Counted from the stretch's first letter, positions 1-11,056 are shown. The stretch is DNA of 64,000 nucleotides from Hydnum rufescens UP504 (GCA_014904985.1 MU128998.1:153900-217899); one strand, 5' to 3'. The notes: generated from the letters alone by a model not told the origin. Program-made: numbers and translations.

Positions 1-460
1 GATGTTCGACGAATTTAAGACATCCGTTGAGTCGTATTGAACATCCAGGTACTCTGAAGTAACGAAATCCAATGCTGCAGGACTCTGAGAGTCAAGGAGA
101 TCTGGGAAAGAGGGAGATCAAGTACCGGTTGAGTGCCCACTGGGGACGTGCAGCTGACCCCATATCGGCAGCAGACATGGCGTTCCGAACCCGTACCCGA
201 CCGACCGCAGAAGCCCCATTTGAGGAGCCAGGCCCGCGTGCACTCTTTCCTGGCATTTCTCATAGCATTGCTGATCATTCTAGAAAGAAGCTAGACACAA
301 ATTAGTTATGAGAAGTTTAGAACGAAATAAGAAGACAATGTACTTTACGCACTCGCCCTTTAGGAATCTAAAACGACCTTGAGAATGACAACTTGATGGC
401 CAGGAAAACAACAAATGTCAAGTAATGACAACACGTTGCTTAACCCAGAGAACAAAGAGC
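1..460. other. Non-coding stretch, no gene seen
   Basis: Short overlapping open frames occur on both strands, but none shows a recognisable domain, splice signals or a consistent codon pattern. I see nothing here that I can support as a gene. Confidence 0.4.
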
Positions 461-830
461 GAGGCTTTGAGCGTACTGGGAAATGGCACTGTCACAACGC
501 GACAGCACACAACTCCACCAGAAATGTGGCGCAAGAGGATTTTGGAAGAATTGGCAAGCAGGCACTACAGACAAGTCGTAGTGATCCACCCAACCAATGA
601 AAACCGAAGGGAAAGCTTGAGAGTGCCAGAAAACAAACAATATCGCAGCGTGACAGTGTTTTGTTTAACCGGACAGCTAGGCAGCAAAGTGCTGGGAACA
701 GTGATTCTCCCGACTGGAAGCTTTGAGGTGCTGGGAAATAAACACTACAACAGTGTTGCAGTGCTATACTTCACCACACAGGTACTGGTGACTGAACAGT
801 CGTAGTGTTGATTGGAGTCAGTGACATTGC
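461..830. repeat. Degenerate tandem repeat, about 5 units
   Basis: Related segments recur around 461-510, 543-580, 611-660, 675-710 and 718-770. Each carries a variant of CTGGGAA followed by CACTAC/CACTGTCAC and a CAG(C/T)GT-CAGTG tail. Units are strongly diverged and unequally spaced (about 60-100 bp). The block lies beyond the 3' end of the minus-strand gene at 856-1962. Function unknown; it may be an old minisatellite. Confidence 0.4.
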
Positions 831-855
831 GGAGTTAGCTGAATATCAATATTTA

Positions 856-1962
856 CTATACAGTGTATACATTGTCTACAAATAAACTATACACAATGGT
901 GATGATTAGACGAAAATAGTAAGGGATTAGCAATGAGAAGAACAAGATATAGCGGTGAAGTAAAAAAAATAAAAATGAGGGGAGACGACCACACTGAGAA
1001 ATTTTAGGACTCAAGGAAGGCATTCCAATGACTGGAATTGAAATAGTGATGACAGCCGGGGTAATCATCACTGAACCAATCATAGGCAAATCCCTCAACC
1101 ATCTCTTCCATTTCCGTATCCACACTTTCCCCCTGCTTATTAGATTCAGCCGAATATCTAAACGACGCTGCTTAACGGGCTCGTCAGCAGGTAGAATTTC
1201 GCCAGTCGTGGGTAAAATGGGTGAAGGATTGGGGGCTGGAACGACTTCTTTGACTTGAATCTTGGAGCTGGCAGGTTGGGGTTCAGGCCATATGTACGCA
1301 TCATGCGGTAATTCCCTGGGAACTGTTGGATCCAGAACTGCGGGAGTGGGATTCCATTCCCAATCCACAGCATACGAACGGAACTTGGTCTGCACAGACT
1401 TTGAGCACTTGAACAGTCCCTTGCTCCAGTTGCGGGTGAGGATTACGGAGGAACACCCTTGTTTCTCGGCAGAACTGAGTACCACCGAAGAACTGATACC
1501 TCGAGGCATATGTCGATACCCTAAAAACGAAAACAAGGGATGCATGAGCGAAGGCTCCTCATCTGACCTGTGCCAGCACTTACCAGCAGCCTCCAACTCT
1601 GATTCATACTTGTACTTCATACGAAATAGAGTCATGCACACACCCTTTTTGTCCCAGTCTTCATGATCTCCCACCAATTCCCTCTCAATCCTCACAACTG
1701 TTGTTGGGTCCCTGCTAATCTGAAGCACGAGGCTAAAAGAATCCTTAAATGGGGTTCGAAAGATGTACCCGACTGGAAAACCAATGACATTGCACCAAAT
1801 GAGAAGCTTCCCAATACCATTGACAAGGAGCTGTTCGACGTCATCTTTGGAAGCGGTGGCATTGCCCCACAGATAATCTAAGTCCTCAGCTTCGGTATCA
1901 CTGAGGTTAGGAATTCTGTGGAGGTAGAAATAAGCCTGTGACGTTTCGTTGAGGGGTGCTTT
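856..1962 (-). CDS. Unrecognised fungal protein, intron-containing gene body
   Basis: One frame stays open on the minus strand from 1962 (after a TGA at 1963-1965) to a stop at 856-858, about 368 codons. The first two thirds read like a real soluble protein, with an acidic segment ending EDLDYLWGN and then VVRIERELVGDHEDWDKKG. A Pro-rich middle (around WNPTPAVLDPTVPRELP) follows, then a basic stretch KRQRRLDIRLNL-like to KWKRWL. The last 60 or so codons are hydrophobic (FLFFLLHRYILFFSLL), more like an intron or 3' UTR read through than a membrane anchor. Possible 5' exons lie at 1963-2150, with candidate introns ending in CCCAG and CTCTAG, but I could not settle a start. I do not recognise the family. 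Confidence 0.45.
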   Translation of the reverse strand, partial: KAPLNETSQAYFYLHRIPNLSDTEAEDLDYLWGNATASKDDVEQLLVNGIGKLLIWCNVIGFPVGYIFRTPFKDSFSLVLQISRDPTTVVRIERELVGDHEDWDKKGVCMTLFRMKYKYESELEAAGKCWHRSDEEPSLMHPLFSFLGYRHMPRGISSSVVLSSAEKQGCSSVILTRNWSKGLFKCSKSVQTKFRSYAVDWEWNPTPAVLDPTVPRELPHDAYIWPEPQPASSKIQVKEVVPAPNPSPILPTTGEILPADEPVKQRRLDIRLNLISRGKVWIRKWKRWLRDLPMIGSVMITPAVITISIPVIGMPSLSPKISQCGRLPSFLFFLLHRYILFFSLLIPYYFRLIITIVYSLFVDNVYTV

Positions 1963-2402
1963 TCACTTGGCAGGTGTTTTTGAAGCACTAGAGAGGTTAG
2001 TGTGGAGCTCAAGCTCACACTAAACGTCCCACAGTGATGGGCTAAATCTTGAACGAGTTTTGATGACCTGGGAAAGACGCCACGGAGCTCAAGCTCAGGA
2101 CGCCCAGTCACCAGAAGCAAGCTTCTTGAGGGCTTTGTGGACGTCAGCATGGAGCATACGCTCGTGCCTGGATCCTACAAGAAGTGGAAGCACGGTTAAG
2201 CGTCGAACAAAAAAAGAATGGTGAGTTTCGGCAATGTCCACATGTCGCGCCGGTGACCAACCACTCCCAATTTTATATATAACCTGTACTTAATTTTGAC
2301 CGTCCATTTGTAGTATCAATTACAATATTTCCCCCTAAGCTTGAGCAAAGGACTTAGTTATAGCGTGGCCTCCACCAAGGTAGTAAGACATAGTGTAAGC
2401 CT
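1963..2402. other. Upstream region of the 856-1962 gene and retroelement 3' flank
   Basis: On the minus strand, 2153 down to about 2090 reads as a possible first exon beginning with ATG (MLHADVHKALKKLASGDW), followed by candidate GT-AG introns. From 2200 to 2402 the sequence is AT-rich with no coding signal and leads into the 3' end of the tyrosine-recombinase retroelement. Confidence 0.3.
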
Positions 2403-3653
2403 TCAATAAGTTATAGATGAGGGAGAACTGTGCATCCCATCATGGTGATGAATTGCTGGACAATACGGATGCCAGTATGGCATGCCATGATTTTTTGCTG
2501 TGGCAGACTGCTTTGACAAACAGAAGGATGGAATCCCCAGAGCTAATACAGTGACACCCTTGGATAACACTTCATCTGTCCTCTGTAAGTAATGCTCAAA
2601 AGCATCTGACTTCCAACGCCCCTGGATTTTGAGCAGGTCAATAGAAAGGCCATGCCAAAGGTGCTCAGTTGCACCACCAATCCAGAAACTGTGGCCATAT
2701 ACAGCAGGGAGTCCAGCATGTGTGAAAACTTCAGCACACCATGCATTGAAAGTCATCTTTGTCATGGGGAGACACCCTGAAGTAGTTCTGTATGCAAAAA
2801 GGTGGGCTGATGGGGGCAAACCTGCATTGGAAAGCAAATGATGTTCCATGGCCAAGACAGGGCAGCTGCCATGGGATATGGCAGTAATGCAGATGTCAGC
2901 CCCAAGAAACTTTATGGTCTTGGTCCAGGGAACATGGAACTTTGCAGAGCGTGTGGTGGTTGGGCCAGAAGCCAGAAATGTGACACCAGGAGCCTGGGAG
3001 ACATGGATCATGGCATCAAAGGATGTTACACTGGGCACTGTGAGCTCACCCAGGCGACAGACCCCCCAGAAGGCACAGGTGGCAACTGCAAACACTGCAG
3101 AATCAAAGGTATTGTTGAAGTCCAAGTGATTCTGTAGGGCAAGGAGATGCACTGGCAAGACAGGTGGCCTGGGGGGCAGGGAGGGAGAAGAGGGAAGTGA
3201 GGAAGTGGCTGGATGGCGGACTTTGAGAAGAAAAGGGTCATTGCCATGCCATATCTGGCCATTAATTTCATGCCAATGATGCAATGCACTCATGGCATTG
3301 TTGATTTTCAATGTGCTAGAAGTGGAAATGGAGGCAAGAAAGAGGGAAAGAGTGTGGGAAGGGGCAGGCAAGCAGTCATCTTCTGGAATGCCCCGGCTAT
3401 CACACCATGATTACCAGTGTGCAAGGCCAGACCCATAGGTGGAAAGGGTCTGGGGGGAGAGAGAGTTCTCAAGCAAGGATTCCAGTGAGGCTCTGTCAGC
3501 AAGAGCTGCTGATGAGAAAAGAGCCTGGTGATGAGCATGAGCTGCAGGAGAGGTCCAAAAGGCAATGCGATCTCGCCCTTGGACATGGGGTTGGTAGGGA
3601 TGGGGGGTTAAGGGAGGAACTGTTGTCCGTGGTTTTCGACCTTTGGGCCACAA
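2403..3653 (-). pseudogene. Tyrosine recombinase (YR) of the DIRS-like element
   Basis: This would catalyse insertion of the circular retrotransposon DNA by site-specific recombination. The N-terminal SAM-like part reads SLSPQTLSTYGSGLAHW, then a TAA at 3411-3413 interrupts it, and the same frame resumes SWCDSRGIPEDD. The catalytic domain shows the first Arg in FWGVCRLGEL and the second box GHSFWIGGATEHLWHG. In that box the usual H-x-x-R is H-S-F-W: the codon at 2682-2684 reads TGG, one C-to-T step from CGG. The final box LLKIQGRWKSDAFEHYL carries the late W and Y. The stop and the Arg-to-Trp change make it a pseudogene. It lies about 100 bp beyond the RNase H end (3757), as expected for the order. 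Confidence 0.85.
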
Positions 3654-3756
3654 AGCAAGTCATGGGTACAGTTCATCAGGCATAGTGGTCAGCTGGGCCA
3701 TAGGACTGTCTTGGTTTGCGGAGGTGCCAGAAGGAGCTGGCACTTTCTCCTTGACA

Positions 3757-4947
3757 TTAAACATCTTGGATAAAAGGAGATAAAACTTCTGGCATCCAGA
3801 AGATGTGAGGGAGGCACAGGGAATCAGGTGGCAGCACCCCATGCGAGGCTGCATCAGTAAGATTCCTGTAGGATTCAACATACTCAGGCACAATGTCAAA
3901 ATTGGCCTGCCATGTAATGGCAGATGTGCAGTTAATGGACTCATTGATGAAGATATTCCGACTGTGACCATGAAGGAACTGGCCTATCGAGCCTTGGTTG
4001 TCACTGTGGACCAGCACACGGACATCACAGAAGCCCCGAGAAGCAATCTCCATCACTGCAAACTCTAATGCAATGCTCTCAGCCCAGCCAATATGACAGC
4101 CATGGGCATCCCACCCTGGGAGCAGACACCAAGCTCACCAGAGTGGTCCTACCAACAGACCAATTCCCCATGAGGAGGAAGCATCAACTGAGATGCTGAG
4201 GTCCACCAGGGGCCAAAAATTGATGGATCGATAGTAAGAAGGATCTTCCAAGGTGATGCACCACCACTGGAGATCAGAGAGCAAGCGAGGGGGGGGAAAG
4301 CGGTGAATGAATGGATTGTCATGGAAAGAGGCAATGAACCGGTGAAGGGAAGGCATCCATGAACGACCTTCATGATATATGAAACAGAGGTGTGAAAGGG
4401 ACCCCTGCAAGTTGACCAGAGGTGCAAGCTGGGATCATGATGAGGCATCAATGGTGAGCATTGCTTGGGCAAGCTTGGCCAGATGTTTGAGCCGCTTCTT
4501 CTCTGGGACAGATACACGCTTTAGGGTGATATCCCATGCAAATCCAACATACACCACTGAAGTTGAAAACTGTTTGGTCTTGATGTCATTGACCAACCAA
4601 CCAAGGGATGTGATGAGGTGAAGGATGTCATCCAGAGTATACTTGTACTGGTAGGACTGAGGGGAGAGCTCCCTTGAGGGGGTATGGGTTGGGAGAAGGT
4701 CATCGACCCACTTGATGAAGAATGTGACACCAAGAGCAGCCTTGACAATGTCAACTGTGGCATCAGTGGCCACCCCAAGAGTACCAGCTGCAGAAGAGAG
4801 GCCAAAGGGGTTGAAGTGGTCCACATAGATCCCACCATCTGTGAGAACTGCCAAGAAAGGCTTGTGGGCAGGCAGAACAGGCATCTGACGATATGCAGCT
4901 GCAAAATCGATCTGTGCTGCTTCTGCACCAGGAGGGGCAGATGCAAC
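3757..4947 (-). pseudogene. Reverse transcriptase-RNase H of the DIRS-like element (exon 2)
   Basis: The exon begins at a CTTTAG acceptor and continues the RT domain of exon 1. Visible RT boxes are QIDFAAAYRQMPVLPAHKPF (first catalytic Asp), VDHFNPFGLSSAAGTLG, and the active-site motif KWVDDLL, both Asp intact. KKRLKHLAKLAQAML starts the connection. RNase H follows: SISVDASSSWGIGLLVG (first Asp), GWAESIALEFAVMEI (Glu), VLVHSDNQGSIGQF (Asp) and a last Asp in NLTDAASHG. Two in-frame TGA codons interrupt it, at 4435-4437 and 4135-4137; the frame is unchanged across both. It ends at a TAA at 3757. The recombinase follows downstream. Confidence 0.85.
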
Positions 4948-5225
4948 CTAAAGAGGGAGCTAAGTAAGCCATCATTATCTGGCACAAAGAACCTCTTCTG
5001 TCAAGGAAGCATCCTGATGGGTCTTGTATGCCTGGTGGGGTGTGCCAATGGCTAACACCCACACAGTGCGCCAATGGCTAACACCAACACAGTGCGCCAA
5101 TGGCTAACACTGGAGACAAAGACGCGCTCAATGGCTAACGTCAAGGTAGTGCGCCAATGGCTAACACAGAACCTCATGACAGGATGCTAAAGGGGAAGGC
5201 TGAGAGATTAGGAAACAGTACTCAC
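4948..5225 (-). other. Intron of the DIRS-like element (278 nt)
   Basis: The donor GTGAGT (5220-5225) follows the Trp codon of ...IMADW, and the acceptor CTTTAG (4948-4953) precedes GTTGCATCTGCC. Splicing removes the stop at the end of ORF1 and joins the two halves of the RT domain in frame. At 278 nt it is long for this region. Most of the excess is a tandem repeat at 5038-5170. Confidence 0.75.
5038..5170. repeat. Minisatellite inside the retroelement intron, 5 units
   Basis: Five copies of GTGCGCCAATGGCTAACAC-like units are separated by short variable spacers. The core CAATGGCTAAC is invariant; the part before it varies (GTGTGC, GTGCGC, GCGCT). The repeat lies wholly inside the intron joining ORF1 to the RT exon. 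Confidence 0.85.
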
Positions 5226-6959
5226 CCAATCAGCCATGATCTGGGCTGTACCCCATGAGGTGAGGAAATCATCTGAGTCAATGAAGTCATTCACAGACAT
5301 GCCAAAGGGATCGCGAAAGGATAGGTTCTGAACCATCTGCCACCGGTCTGGGCCATCGCCAGGCTTTGGGACCAATGCCAGAGGAGCAGTGCGGAAAGGG
5401 CCACCATAGAAGTGCTCAGCTTGCTGGACTGTAACTGGGCCTGACATGCGACCCAGGGAGACCTCCTTGGCAAGCTTAGCTTGTATAATGGAGTCTTCCT
5501 TGGAAGTGGAATAATGATTGGGAGGAAGGAAAGTGTTGGTGATTGTGGGCATGTCCAAGCCAATGGGGAAGCCATGAATGATATTGTGGATGAGGGAAGG
5601 ATAGCGAGCAGCCACATTTGCAGCAGCCATTGCAGAGGCAAAGGCAGCTGCCAGCAATGGGGTCTGGGAAAACTCACTGGGCATGGGAACAAACTTGGGC
5701 CCCATGTGCTTGGGAGAGACAGACTGAACAGACATGGTAGTGCTCACGCCCCTTGCGACAACCCTTACTGGTGTTGAATGCAAAGCAGACACGCCGATTA
5801 TCTGCCTTGATTGTGAGGTCGCCATTGCGGAACCAGCATTTGGAGGATCGATCAGGACAGACATTGGCAAGGTGCCCCTCTCGGCCACAGAGGACACAAC
5901 AGGCAGAGGAGGGGGTCGCTCGTTGCTCGATTGAAACTGCTTGGTCCCTGGGGATGCACTACAGTGGTACCCCAGATGAGTATCCTGTGCACTGGGGCCT
6001 GGGATACCCTTGGCCAGAGCTGCCAGCTGTTGGCAAGTCTCCATCTCCCATTCATCCCATACCTCTCTGTCAAACCTCTCTAGCACCACGAATGTGCTGT
6101 CACTGCTCATCACAAAACACCCATGAGGCTGCAGCCATGTCAGCCGCACAAAGGAATCGAAACGAGATATGACACTGAAAAGACCAGGTCGATCAAAGTA
6201 TTCATGGAGGAACAAGCAATGCTGGTATTCGCAGAAGTCATTGAAGACATCAGGAGGGAAGACCTCTTCATAGACCTGGGTCAGGCCTTTGTAGCACTCC
6301 ATGAAATCCTCACATGTGATTGACCATTCCTTGATGGCATAACTGTCTGTAACAATGACAGTTTTCTTCTTATTGGTCAAAATGTCAATCTCAGTCTTTG
6401 TTGGATAGTTGGTGTTAGAGAGATGGTGTTCCTGCATCTCATGAATGGAAAACATGGGGAGGGGGGCATATTGCATTTCGCGAATGTGCCTCATGAGGTC
6501 AGGAGCCGCATATTCCCCACTGGCCAGTAAGCCAGCAAGGCTCCTCTCTGGCTGAAGGGTGGCAGTACTAGAAGGGGAGAGGGATGCAGTCGGATCGCGA
6601 GGAGTGTTGCTTTCAGTGGCCCCAGCCCCTGGGTTGGGTCGGCTATTGCTTCTGTTGGCTACAGTGTTGGTAGCTTCCCAGTCCACCATGTTTTCAGCAA
6701 TGGCTGCCTCAAACTTGGACTGAGACATTGTGAGTCCAAGTCGCTCATTCTTTGCTTTGAGGAGCCGGGCAAAAAGTTTTCGAGCCTCGTTCTTTGCATT
6801 GCTCTCTTGTGCTGGGCCTGCACTGCCAGGGTTAAGGGGGCTGCTTGACAAGCCTGGGATGACATGACTAGGGGTCATATCACTAGGCACAACCCCACTA
6901 TCAGCAGCACCAGCAGTCAAACCACTCTGGACTGGATTGATGATGCCAGGGGAAACCAT
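5226..6959 (-). CDS. ORF1 of the DIRS-like element: gag-like protein plus start of RT
   Basis: The frame is open from ATG at 6959 to a stop at 5208, with the proposed donor at 5225 replacing the last codons. The N-terminal half is low-complexity (Ser/Pro/Ala-rich) then a globular gag-like part around EWSITCEDFMECYKGL and FDRPGLFSVISRFDSFVRL. The C-terminal 150 residues belong to the RT domain (YSTSKEDSIIQAKLAKE, then FRTAPLALVPKPGDGPDRW, DDFLTSWGTAQIMADW). The zinc knuckle expected between them is present but in a different frame (5857-5898). Either a small intron or two compensating frameshifts lie around 5720-5950. Otherwise this is the least damaged part of the element. Confidence 0.75.
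5857..5898 (-). other. CCHC zinc knuckle in an alternative frame of ORF1
   Basis: The minus strand reads CVLCGREGHLANVC, an exact C-x2-C-x4-H-x4-C knuckle, continuing PDRSSKCWFRNGDLTIK. This frame is shifted relative to the long open frame of ORF1. The motif binds RNA in retroelement gag proteins. Confidence 0.75.
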
Positions 6960-7014
6960 GATGAATGCAAATTTATATTCAAACTGACAAGGAAGATTGA
7001 TGTGCGAGAGTTCC

Positions 7015-7110
7015 AGTCGAGCGGATCGAGTACGGTCAAGAACACGTGACTCTGCCGCTCGACTGATTATCTAACTGGGAGACTGAGGCTCGTTCCTCGT
7101 TCTCAGTCTC
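7015..7110. repeat. Two short hairpins at the 5' end of the DIRS-like element
   Basis: AGTCGAGCGG (7015-7024) is the exact reverse complement of CCGCTCGACT (7055-7064), and GAGACTGAG (7079-7087) of CTCAGTCTC (7102-7110). They lie between the ORF1 start and the first base of duplication copy A, so they probably mark the element terminus or its promoter. Confidence 0.5.
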
Positions 7111-7764
7111 TGTCAATCACTCAAATTGTTTACCCTAAATTGGCCATCTGAAAGAGATAAACAAATGCTGCCCATCGTTACATTCTCTCCCCAGGGTCAG
7201 CATTCATACGCGCCGCAGATAGCGATTCTACGGCTCCATCTCCCGATCCCTCTTGACAGTATCTGAAATGCAAAGAATTTCGAAGCATCGTAATGGCATG
7301 AGTCGACTGTGGTTGGTCTATTTCGTATAACATAGCACATCGGACTATTTTCAGGTAACGATTGGACTCGTAGGGCTCGGCATTTACTGTAGGTTGGTTC
7401 GACCGAGTTGAAGATGTGCCTTGAGATCTAGGCGCCGAGCATCAAATCGACCCACCTTTACTTGCGTTAACCTAGGGTCTTGAGAGATCCAGTAAGGAGA
7501 GCGTCATCAAGGACCTCCTCATGCACTGAGACTGGGGAAGCAATTGCTCTCACCCGACCACCCCAGTGGAGACGAAGTGTTTGGCCGATGAGCGAATGGG
7601 TACAGACTCACTAGCCCCTCGACCACTGAAATTAGCACACGCAATGAAAACACCAATAAAGGAAGGCATGCATCAAAGCCAGGGCGCAATATCTTGCATA
7701 CATTAAAACTGCATTGATAAAGCAAAAAGAAATTCCTATGAGACATCGCCCGACACACAAATAT

Positions 7765-9079
7765 TTAGACCGCCTCGACCTTCCGTCCGTTACTATCGCT
7801 TGTATCCACCGGCGGTGATTTTCCACCTCCGCTGTCGACGGGCTTCTCTGGATGGTCCAATGAATAGGCGTCTTCCTGTGTTCATATGAAGCGTTAATCC
7901 TTAAAGTATTGCAACACAAACAAACACCCACTTACCCCGTGTATCGCGTCGCCACCAATCACCAGATCCACCTCAGACATGCGTAGTGGCACGCGCAATA
8001 CATGTTTGATAAACAGAAGGATCAGGGACGTCCAAGCAGTGTTCCATCCAATGACAAAACAAACAGCAGTAAGTTGCCTGTATAGTCGTCAATACAAATA
8101 TCCTAAGCGGAGCAACGATGGAACGATGAATGCGACGAATACACACCATCCGATCTGTTTGCCATTCCCATCTATGCTCCTAACGGGATTACTTATATCA
8201 AACGCAGCATCACCCTCCGACGTCGACAAGATCTAGACCAAGAAACCAGCGCAAACGCCAGCAACCAAATGGGTGTGGAAGACACCCAAAGGTATCATCG
8301 ACGTGGTGGAAAAGAGAAAGCATCTTTCCCTCGATATTCATCGTAACGCAATGCCAATAACGATCGCACCCCAACCAGCAACTACACCAGCAGCGGGAGA
8401 AATGGCAACGAGACCGGCGATCATGTCATTGACTCCGCCAAGGACAGAAGGTTTCTTGTAATAGATTGTGGCCCACGTAATCCAGACCAAGGCTGACGTG
8501 GCGGTGGCGATGTTGGTGTTGGTATTGAGGACGGCGGCACCGGCATCAGTGCTAGCAGCGGAAGGATCCCCATCACTAAATCTGTTCCAATCACTCCAGA
8601 GGATACCGGGGCCCACTAGGACGAGGAGGGTATTGTGAGGTTTGTGTTCTAGACGATCTTTGTCCAAACGGGGTCCGATCCATGATGCCCCTATGAATCT
8701 AGCAGTACCCAACGAAACGTGAAGCACATATCCACCAGAATAATCGATAATATAAAAGTGTGTTTCGATATAATACCTTCAGGAACCAAAATGCCGCACT
8801 ACGGCACGCATAACAGCACGTCAAGACTGCCCCCCGTGCGCGGTCGTCGAAGAATCCCAAACCTACAAACCTGGTCTTCAATATAGTATGGGAACGCAAG
8901 TCACTTCCCTCAGTAATCCTGACTAACACGTCGCACGGGGCATGGGCATGGCGTTCAAGACTGTACGATTTCAAAAGAAGAACGACGAAGAAGGCATTTA
9001 AGCAACAGTCACTGAGACATCGAGTCCCAGAAGCAGCACACCATGGGACCCGCGAAGATAACGAGATCGGGGCTCCCAC
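7765..9079 (-). pseudogene. Ammonium transporter (AMT/MEP family), copy A
   Basis: Members are 11-helix plasma-membrane channels for ammonium uptake. Around 8460-8780 the minus strand reads DYSGG-like then GPRLDKDRLEHKP, TDAGAAVLNTNTNIATATSALVWI, KKPSVLGGVNDMIAGLVAISP and AAGVVAGWGAIVIGIA, the middle AMT helices of the AMT2-like type. A later exon reads [20 protein letters not shown] then [17 protein letters not shown]. After a 60-nt intron (7876-7935, GTAAGT...CAG) the last exon (7765-7875) gives EDAYSLDHPEKPVDSGG and stops at TAA 7765-7767. The GDDAxHGE tail is diagnostic. A stop (AGFLV then TAG) and frameshifts break the middle, and the first four or five helices are not recognisable upstream. 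Confidence 0.8.
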
Positions 9080-9781
9080 GAGAATCGCGACCGCACACGA
9101 AGTAGTTCTCTCTGTGGGATCTCACAAATAGCATCATCAGACTTAACTCCTATACCCTGGACCACACACATTCAGACGCACCCCGTACTATGTCCAGAAA
9201 CATTATCGACAACTTCCTGCTCTTGTTTGCTACAGATGTAGGCGGAATAATCGTTCGGTGACCAAGCGAGTGTGCGTAACAGGAGAAATACGTACTGAGG
9301 GGAGAAAATCAAGAGCGTCGCGTGGCAACGAATAGGAGAGTCTCCCCCCTCTCGGTCCGTTCCATGGCTGCGTAAGGACTTGGTTACCGCACGAGACATC
9401 GCACAAGACGGTCGTCCCTCGCTCTCTTTTCAGCACAGAGACCGAACAATCAAAAAGGAGACTCTTAATGGCCGACACTGAACTAATGGGTCCCAACACG
9501 CGAGGGCGAAGATGTTGACCTCTGCGGTGAAAGCAAAAGTAGGACGCACTTGCAGTGTGACGACGCATTTCCATACTTGAGAGGATAGCTATCTTATTTA
9601 AGTATACCAATCTCATACTTCCTGTCAGAGAATGACGCCGCAATTCGGCCACCAAGCGAACAAGCCATCTTGTTATCTTCTGACTGCGAAAACCAACAGC
9701 CTGGATAAGCGCCTAGTAAAAAGAAGCAGATTGTCCCGGGTGAAGCACTGCAGGTAGCTTCGGGGATCCGTTCGGGAGGTT

Positions 9782-10550
9782 TCAAGTCACCCTGGAGAGA
9801 TTGGGGCAAGGGGACATCTTGTCCACAACTAGGCGGAGGAGACAGTTAGAGAACGGCAACTGCCGGAAGAAGCGCCGGAAGGTTGAAGCGGAACAACCTG
9901 CAGTCTGACTTTTGTGACCCCGTAAATGGGCTGATGGGTAATTGTTATCTCCTTGGACCACCATTTGGCGCTCAGGTCTTTTACGTGTGGGGAGTGCTGC
10001 TCTACTAGGAATGCTCAACTTGCGCCCCTCTGTTGGACACCTGTAAAGCCTGCAACCTGGTGCCAGCACTCTGATGAGAACCGGTACAAGTCTGGCTCTT
10101 CTTTCTATGTACTCTACTCTTGAGTCATGTTCAAAATGTGGGAGCCCTTCAGCAGGCGTCGCGTCCAGAATTTTGGACTTGAGTTCGACGGTCCTTTTCT
10201 TGTGGGTATCTCCTCTCCCCCACACAACTTGGATAACTATAGAATGGATACCGATTGACCAACGTTCGATATGAGGGAGAGTACGATATGGCCACATTTG
10301 TGCCTCCCGACAGTGACAATTTACTCCAAATAAAATGCGCACTAGGCTCAGCGTCTAGAGAATAACCACATACAATAATCCGCCCACGTCCACTTGGAGT
10401 CGAAAGGCGAACACACAGACCTGGAGCAGATATCAATCGCGTGGACCCCCCCCCCCTCGAATAACCTACCCCACTCCTCGCCTCTCGCTTCCATAGCGCC
10501 AGAATTTCAGCCTTCCCAAACATCTCGTTGCTTCTCTCCGTCTGGAGCAT
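9782..10550 (-). CDS. Unrecognised minus-strand ORFs in the middle of copy A
   Basis: Two overlapping minus-strand frames, starting with MLQTERSNEMFGKAEILAL near 10550 and continuing as VIQVVWGRGDTHKKRTVELK near 10250, are also present in copy D (30877-31506, with a stop between). The text SAPGLCVHLSTPSGRGRI and VLIRVLAPGFRVYRCPTEGR is preserved there. I do not recognise a family. It could be a degraded gene or conserved non-coding sequence of the duplicated unit. Confidence 0.25.
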
Positions 10551-10741
10551 GGTTCCGCCATCCTGCTTGAAGAGATGTTGCTTAGAGCCCGTATTGACAG
10601 CTTTTCTGCTGTCGTTTATAGCCCATGTGGTCGCAATAATTACTTGGTGACCGAGGAAACGTTTGCGCCTACCACCCTTGACAGTTAAGATGGCCGAAGT
10701 GATTTCCCATTAGCTCTGCTCATATATCCTCGGGGAGGTCC

Positions 10742-11056
10742 TTGGCGAGCGAAAGGGACCAAGCAGTACGTCCTATTAAAAGCCTGAAGTTTTATATTCT
10801 TTGTGAAGAACGACCCCTTGCTAAGACTGTGTCAGTGGGGTCAACCACGTACGTATCCATCCACGAGGTACGGCGCGGCATGGCAGAAACAAAACTACAT
10901 ATTGAGCACGAAAAACCAAGAGCGTTGCGGTTTGACGGACTGGAGTCCCCCCCTCAAAGCCCATCCATAATTCTAATCCGAGGTCACCGCATCAGACGAT
11001 CCTCGTCCCCTACACTCTTTGCTGTGCTGAGGCAAAACAACCAAACCGGAGACTGA
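10742..11056 (+). CDS. Conserved small ORF of unknown function, copy A
   Basis: A 104-codon frame beginning MASERDQAVRPIKSLKFYIL is also open in copy B (20302) and, inverted, in copy D (30683). It continues CEERPLAKTVSVGSTTYVSI and EHEKPRALRFDGLESPPQSP. Copy D lacks 3 nt and 9 nt here, both keeping the frame, which is mild evidence for coding. No domain recognised. Confidence 0.35.
   Translation: MASERDQAVRPIKSLKFYILCEERPLAKTVSVGSTTYVSIHEVRRGMAETKLHIEHEKPRALRFDGLESPPQSPSIILIRGHRIRRSSSPTLFAVLRQNNQTGD

Larger units (their letters stand above)
2403..7064 (-). mobile_element. DIRS-like tyrosine-recombinase retrotransposon, degenerate
   Basis: In minus-strand order this element has a gag-like ORF with a zinc knuckle, a reverse transcriptase joined to RNase H, and a tyrosine recombinase in place of an integrase. 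That combination defines the DIRS order of YR retrotransposons, common in basidiomycetes. No LTRs flank it. Its 5' end at about 7015-7110 carries two short hairpins that could belong to the split/inverted repeats of this order. Coding is broken by in-frame stops at 3411-3413, 4135-4137 and 4435-4437, and by a changed catalytic residue in the recombinase, so the copy should be inactive. It adjoins the left end of duplication copy A, whose first bases appear truncated by it. Confidence 0.85.

Noticed and set aside
1028..1666. Plus-strand open frames opposite the minus-strand gene
   Set aside because: They are antisense shadows; the minus-strand frame has the continuous sensible protein text.
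2838..3137. Plus-strand open frames within the recombinase region
   Set aside because: They are shadows of the minus-strand recombinase, which has catalytic motifs.
7000..7120. Typical internal complementary region of DIRS elements
   Set aside because: Only two short hairpins are visible, and no matching sequence was found at the 3' end near 2400.
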